Below the pieces are notes generated by a model. The model was not told the origin of the DNA. It did not search any database and was given only the letters and a program-made list of their open reading frames with translations. Of a DNA stretch of 8,074 nucleotides, positions 5,021-8,074 are shown in pieces; within the stretch, counting starts at the first letter, position 1, and every line of letters starts with the position of its first letter. This DNA comes from an uncultured Phascolarctobacterium sp. (GTDB lineage Bacteria; Bacillota; Negativicutes; Acidaminococcales; Acidaminococcaceae). A program made the translations under genes and the position numbers. Location: NCBI GenBank assembly GCA_900552855.1, contig USBG01000070.1, forward strand, positions 1-8,074, read 5' to 3'.

Positions 5021-6244
5021 ATGAAGAAAATATTTCTATTGATATTGTCCATAATGCTAATAACAGGCTGTACTGCCAACAAGGATACCCATGAGCCTAC
5101 TTTACCTAAGGTTATTTTAGGAAACGAGCGTATCGATGAGCCTGAATACAACAAGCTGCTCCAGAATAAAAGGCTGGGAATCTTTACTAATCAGTCCGGT
5201 GTAAATAGCAAAATGGAGCTTACGGTAGACCGTTTAAACAATAAATATGGTTTACAAGCTATTTATGTTCCTGAGCACGGCTTCTTTGGTGCCATTACCG
5301 CAGGAGAGCAAGTTGATGATACATATTATAACGGCATAAAGGTATTCAGCCTTTATGGCAAAGACCGTAAACCTAGTGCCGATATGCTTGCTCCAATTGA
5401 TGCTATGGTAATAGACATTCAAGATGTTGGAACACGTCATTATACTTATTTTTCTTCGTTAGCATATATCATGGAAGAATGTGCTAAGCTAGATAAGGAA
5501 GTAATAATTTTAGACCGCCCCAATCCATTGGGTGGTGCTATGCAGGGACCTGTACTGAAAGCAGAAAACTCAACCTTCATAGGTCTTTATACAATCCCTC
5601 TGCGTCACGGCTTAACCATTGGTGAATTTGCACAATACATCAATAAAGAAGAAAAAATCAACTGTAATCTTAGCGTAATTCCAATGAAGAACTGGAATCA
5701 CAACATGCTGTGGCAGGATACTGGTTTGGAGTGGGTACAGTCCTCTCCACTTATTCCTACAGCAGATACCGCACTATTGTATGCCGTAACTGGCGTATGT
5801 GGCGATACTAATATATCCGTTGGCGTAGGTACGGCCAAGCCATTCCATTTTGTTGGTGCAGATTACGCAGATGCTCAAAAGCTGAAAGTTGCTCTTGATG
5901 CATTAAATATTAAAGGCGTTCTCTTTAGAAGTGCTAGCTATATACCACGCTATGGAAATAACAAAGGAAAAAGTATACAGGGTGTAGAAATTTACCTATT
6001 AGAACCTCATAAAATAAATCTTCCTGAATTGGAATATCAGCTTGCTTACACATTTAGGCAGCTGTATCCAGAGCAAATAAAATATCCTGAACGTGGTTAT
6101 CGTCAGCCTGGCTATAAAGTAGACATAGCTTTAGGAGAAAGCAGCATGCGTATTGGCGAAAATCCCCAAACAGTATTTACTCGTTGGCAAAACGAATGCG
6201 CAGCATTTCATAAAAAGGCTGAAGCTTATTTACTCTATAAATAA
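5021..6244 (+). CDS. namZ: DUF1343 lipoprotein, probable exo-beta-N-acetylmuramidase NamZ (GH171)
   Basis: A 407-residue lipoprotein of the DUF1343/YbbC family, whose characterised members remove terminal N-acetylmuramic acid from peptidoglycan fragments during cell-wall recycling. The N-terminus is a lipoprotein signal: MKK, a hydrophobic stretch, and the lipobox LITGC with C17 as the lipidated residue. The next residue is Thr, not a retention Asp, so outer-membrane or cell-surface anchoring is plausible. Family motifs follow in order: LGIFTNQSG (52-60), VPEHG (83-87; its Glu is the proposed catalytic residue, as I recall), AGEQV (94-98), IDIQDVGTRHYTY (131-143), LDRPNPLGG (164-172), RHGLTIGEF (195-203) and SSPLIPTADTALLY (241-254). 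The segment GDTNISVGVGT (261-271) stands where many members have a version with Glu and Arg (SEGRGT). The C-terminal YLLY ending is present, so the protein is complete. AAGGAGG lies five bases before the ATG. It is a single-gene unit with its own promoter and a downstream hairpin. Confidence 0.88.
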   Translation: MKKIFLLILSIMLITGCTANKDTHEPTLPKVILGNERIDEPEYNKLLQNKRLGIFTNQSGVNSKMELTVDRLNNKYGLQAIYVPEHGFFGAITAGEQVDDTYYNGIKVFSLYGKDRKPSADMLAPIDAMVIDIQDVGTRHYTYFSSLAYIMEECAKLDKEVIILDRPNPLGGAMQGPVLKAENSTFIGLYTIPLRHGLTIGEFAQYINKEEKINCNLSVIPMKNWNHNMLWQDTGLEWVQSSPLIPTADTALLYAVTGVCGDTNISVGVGTAKPFHFVGADYADAQKLKVALDALNIKGVLFRSASYIPRYGNNKGKSIQGVEIYLLEPHKINLPELEYQLAYTFRQLYPEQIKYPERGYRQPGYKVDIALGESSMRIGENPQTVFTRWQNECAAFHKKAEAYLLYK

Positions 6245-6332
6245 CTGAAACAAAGCACAAAACCATCGTCATCCTAAGGTCGCCATCAAAACAACCTCTA
6301 TCGCCAGCTAATATGGCCATTAGTATTGTTTA

Positions 6333-6344
6333 AGCTAATTAGCT
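6333..6344. repeat. 12-bp perfect palindrome in the convergent intergenic region
   Basis: AGCTAATTAGCT is a perfect palindrome lying between the namZ stop and the shared terminator. A partial copy (AGCTAAT, followed by the imperfect palindrome ATGGCCAT) lies 27 bases earlier at 6306. No gene or promoter can be tied to it. It may be chance in A/T-rich DNA. Confidence 0.25.
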
Positions 6345-6399
6345 ATGGTACTATATTCAGTCTATTACTACAACTTAAAATATTTAATCTTTACATAGC

Positions 6400-6446
6400 A
6401 AAAGCTAGAATTTGAGAAATTGACACTCAAATTCTAGCTTTTATTT
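6400..6446. terminator. Bidirectional terminator hairpin between convergent namZ and MdtG-like genes
   Basis: A perfect 17-bp stem (AAAAGCTAGAATTTGAG at 6400-6416 with CTCAAATTCTAGCTTTT at 6426-6442) encloses a nine-base loop. The A-run on the left and T-run on the right give each strand a terminal T-stretch; the plus strand continues TTTTATTT. It sits between two converging genes, 155 bases after namZ and 46 bases after the transporter stop codon, as expected for a shared terminator. Confidence 0.85.
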
Positions 6447-6488
6447 ACATTATGAGTTTATTTGTACTGCAGCAATTTTGTTCTGCAA

Positions 6489-7718
6489 TCATACGTCGCC
6501 TCTACCTCGAACTCTTGTAAAATAAGAAAACGCAGAAGAACACATTAGGATGCAGCCTGTTGTGACAAGTACAAACTGCGTAGGCATAAGGCTACCTAGC
6601 ACACTACCTAAAAGAGGACCAACTACACCGCCAAATTGTTGTGCAGAGGTTACCAGACCAAAGGCCTTGCCACGCATTTCCTGTGTCGTAATCTTAGTCA
6701 GACTGGCGTTAATATTAGGGATTGCACCTGATAGGAACAAACCATAGCAAAATTGGATAACTGCGAACTGCATTACAGAACCAACAAACATTTGGAAAAG
6801 ATTGATAAAGCCTGCACCAAAGGTTACCAAGCAAAATGTACGCACATAGCCATGACGCTGACCACGCTTGCCCCAATAGGGTGCTGCAATAATTCCGGCA
6901 ATACCTGCTAATGAGAAAATGATACCTGCCATCTTAATGGTTTCATCATCCATCTTACCCATTAGAGTGCCAACATACATAGTAATCAAGGGCTGAATAA
7001 TCATCACGCAGGATTGAATGATAAAGAACATTACCATGATAAAAACTAAATCCTTATTAGCTAAGGATTGACGCAAATCCTTTAACAGATGAACCTTTTC
7101 TCGCTGTTTTTCCTTTGTAAAAGGTAAGTCATGTACCAAAAGCACAACAAGAATAGCTCCAACAAACAGACTTATACCACCAACATAAAAGGAGCTACGC
7201 ATTCCGAACCAGCTAGATAAATAGCCACCTAACAAAGGTCCTAAAATGCTACCGCTAGCAATAGCAGTTTGCATAAGTCCCATACCCCAGCCTATCCGCT
7301 CAGGAGGCAAGGTTGAAGAAACAAGAGACAAGGATGCCGGCACAAAACCAGCAATAATACCACACACAGCACGTACAATAAAAAGCTGCCATATATTTTG
7401 GCACGCACCAGTCAGAAAATAGGTGATGGCCAAACCAAAGCCTGCACGAATAGCCATTTTGCGCTGACCAACCTTATCTGCCAGCGCCCCCCAATATGGT
7501 GCCATGACCGCTGAACCTAAAAAGGTAACGGAATATACAATACCAGTCCAATAATTTACATCTTCAGGAGCAACCTGCATTTCCTTTAAAACAAAGATAG
7601 GCAAAAATGGCACACAGCCAGTGTAGCTGGCACAGGCAAAAAATACACCTATCCATAATACTACTAAATTTACCTTCCAGTTTACTTTGCTATCCTTACG
7701 CTCATCAAACAGAGACAT
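6489..7718 (-). CDS. Major facilitator superfamily efflux transporter, MdtG-like (DHA1 type)
   Basis: A 409-residue, 12-helix major facilitator of the drug:H+ antiporter type, in the inner membrane. From memory it resembles E. coli MdtG through its N-terminal half: VNWKVNLVVLWIG, PFLPIFV, VNYWTGIVYSVTFL and QNIWQLFIVRAVCGIIAGFVP. Motif A is WGALADKVGQRK (76-87), the motif B Arg is R116 in IVRAVCG, and the antiporter motif C is GSILGPLLGG (156-165). A second, weaker motif A copy, PYWGKRGQRHG (280-290), starts the second half. The cytoplasmic linker (about 197-221) is charged. These support proton-coupled export, but the substrate cannot be read from sequence. The frame is open to a TTG at 7733, yet GGAGGG lies inside that extension, about seven bases before ATG 7718, so I start there. 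It is transcribed alone, convergent with namZ, behind a regulatory region of about 350 bases with several promoter-like sites. Confidence 0.9.
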   Translation of the reverse strand: MSLFDERKDSKVNWKVNLVVLWIGVFFACASYTGCVPFLPIFVLKEMQVAPEDVNYWTGIVYSVTFLGSAVMAPYWGALADKVGQRKMAIRAGFGLAITYFLTGACQNIWQLFIVRAVCGIIAGFVPASLSLVSSTLPPERIGWGMGLMQTAIASGSILGPLLGGYLSSWFGMRSSFYVGGISLFVGAILVVLLVHDLPFTKEKQREKVHLLKDLRQSLANKDLVFIMVMFFIIQSCVMIIQPLITMYVGTLMGKMDDETIKMAGIIFSLAGIAGIIAAPYWGKRGQRHGYVRTFCLVTFGAGFINLFQMFVGSVMQFAVIQFCYGLFLSGAIPNINASLTKITTQEMRGKAFGLVTSAQQFGGVVGPLLGSVLGSLMPTQFVLVTTGCILMCSSAFSYFTRVRGRGDV

Positions 7719-7739
7719 TTCCGTTCCCTCCAAATAAAA

Positions 7740-7769
7740 ATTATCATTGAATTAATCCCTGCCTCACAA
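7740..7769 (-). promoter_or_regulatory. Alternative promoter close to the MdtG-like gene
   Basis: TTGTGA (7764-7769) and GATAAT (7740-7745) on the minus strand are spaced by 18 bases, matching four of six and five of six consensus positions. The transcript would start just before the GGAGGG site, giving a short leader of about 15 bases. The inverted repeat arm at 7742-7752 overlaps its -10 box. Confidence 0.35.
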
Positions 7770-7805
7770 TACACAAAGCAGTTAATTACAAGTTATTCAA
7801 TGATA
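7742..7805. repeat. 11-bp perfect inverted repeat with 42-base spacer upstream of the MdtG-like gene
   Basis: TATCATTGAAT (7742-7752) is mirrored by ATTCAATGATA (7795-7805). The arm centres are 53 bp apart, close to five helical turns, so the two sites lie on the same face of the DNA. The near arm overlaps the candidate -10 box at 7740-7745; the far arm lies between the two candidate promoters. This fits paired operators for a looping repressor, or a long-loop stem in a leader transcribed from the upstream promoter. Confidence 0.5.
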
Positions 7806-7852
7806 TTTTTATACATTTTTTGCTCTTTTCTTACTCCAATTATCCTGCTTAC

Positions 7853-7881
7853 ATTATAACACACCAACAAATTTTTAACCA
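7853..7881 (-). promoter_or_regulatory. Extended -10 promoter upstream of the MdtG-like gene
   Basis: On the minus strand TGTTATAAT (7853-7861) is a perfect extended -10 element. A poor -35 match, TGGTTA (7876-7881), lies at 17 bases, which is normal for extended -10 promoters. Transcription would begin near 7846 and give a leader of about 128 bases containing both arms of the 7742-7805 inverted repeat. Confidence 0.5.
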
Positions 7882-8006
7882 TAAATCCTTATCTTATATA
7901 AAATGAAGTTTATACGCAAAACTTTTTACTACTATTTTCTCTAAAAATCAATTATTAGTCCTTTTGATACTAAATGCTAATAAATGATGCATTTTATAAA
8001 TAGGCC

Positions 8007-8035
8007 TTTATTTCACAGAGGTTTTACAGTATAAT
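8007..8035 (+). promoter_or_regulatory. Possible promoter for a plus-strand gene beyond the right edge
   Basis: A perfect TATAAT (8030-8035) has TTTATT (8007-8012) 17 bases upstream, a three-of-six -35 match. No start codon with a ribosome binding site follows before the window ends, so the assignment depends on a gene that cannot be seen. Confidence 0.3.
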
Positions 8036-8074
8036 TGTATTTGTATAAGTTTAGTAACTTTTAAAATTGTACAA

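Larger units (their letters stand above)
7719..8074. other. Gene-free, A/T-rich regulatory region upstream of the MdtG-like gene
   Basis: This stretch of 356 bases holds no gene I can support. It contains two candidate promoters for the transporter, a widely spaced 11-bp inverted repeat, a 29-codon minus-strand open frame (7793-7882) of doubtful reality, and near its right end a TATAAT that may serve a plus-strand gene outside the window. Base composition is very A/T-rich, so short matches should be read with caution. Confidence 0.6.

Noticed and set aside
7793..7882. 29-codon minus-strand open frame starting ATGGTTAAA, with AAGGA upstream, ahead of the MdtG-like gene
   Set aside because: The AAGGA is only three bases from the ATG, the extended -10 promoter lies inside the frame, and the residues resemble translated A/T-rich DNA. 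A regulatory small ORF cannot be excluded without ribosome profiling.
1..8074. Novel multi-gene defence or mobile system
   Set aside because: All complete genes fall into known housekeeping or envelope families; there are no nuclease, toxin, integrase, transposase or repeat-array signals.

Overview
The window reads as ordinary chromosomal DNA of a low-GC (roughly 40% by eye) Firmicutes-type bacterium. Ribosome binding sites are strong AGGAGG-like sequences, promoters are sigma-70/sigma-A type with TATAAT boxes, and the closest remembered relatives of several proteins are from Bacillus or related lineages. A diderm Firmicute (Negativicutes) is my best guess, but this is inference; no rRNA or other phylogenetic marker is present. 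I see no tRNA or rRNA gene, mobile element, phage gene or CRISPR array.

Layout, left to right. The left edge holds the start of a minus-strand membrane protein gene that runs off the window (1-79). A hairpin follows (127-174), then three minus-strand genes: a cytosolic gamma-glutamyltransferase-family Ntn hydrolase of the YwrD type (269-1888), a CYTH-CHAD triphosphatase-like protein (1983-3389) and a TVP38/DedA-type VTT membrane protein (3417-4094). The last two are 27 bases apart and share a good promoter at 4117-4145. A divergent intergenic region then carries a consensus promoter overlapped by an 11-bp AT-only dyad. It drives a gamma-class carbonic anhydrase-like protein (4284-4835) that ends at a textbook terminator (4863-4897). 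Next comes a single-gene unit for a NamZ/DUF1343 lipoprotein, probably an exo-beta-N-acetylmuramidase (5021-6244). It converges on a minus-strand MdtG-like major facilitator transporter (6489-7718), and a 17-bp perfect hairpin separates the two. The right end (7719-8074) is AT-rich regulatory DNA holding candidate promoters for the transporter and a widely spaced perfect inverted repeat.

The genes do not form one obvious pathway. NamZ (cell-wall sugar recovery), the GGT-family enzyme (gamma-glutamyl or related amide substrates), the efflux-type transporter and the VTT protein are general envelope or scavenging functions. I found no convincing novel multi-gene system. The most interesting signals are regulatory or structural: dyads placed on the promoters of the carbonic anhydrase and namZ genes with the same 22-bp spacing, an 11-bp inverted repeat with 53-bp spacing before the transporter gene, and two intergenic hairpins with nearly the same core sequence. 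At the protein level, the CHAD domain has lost its usual His/Arg signature, and the GGT pocket lacks the classical gamma-glutamyl-binding residues. For three minus-strand genes the longest open frame overextends the true start, and I chose shorter starts from ribosome binding sites.
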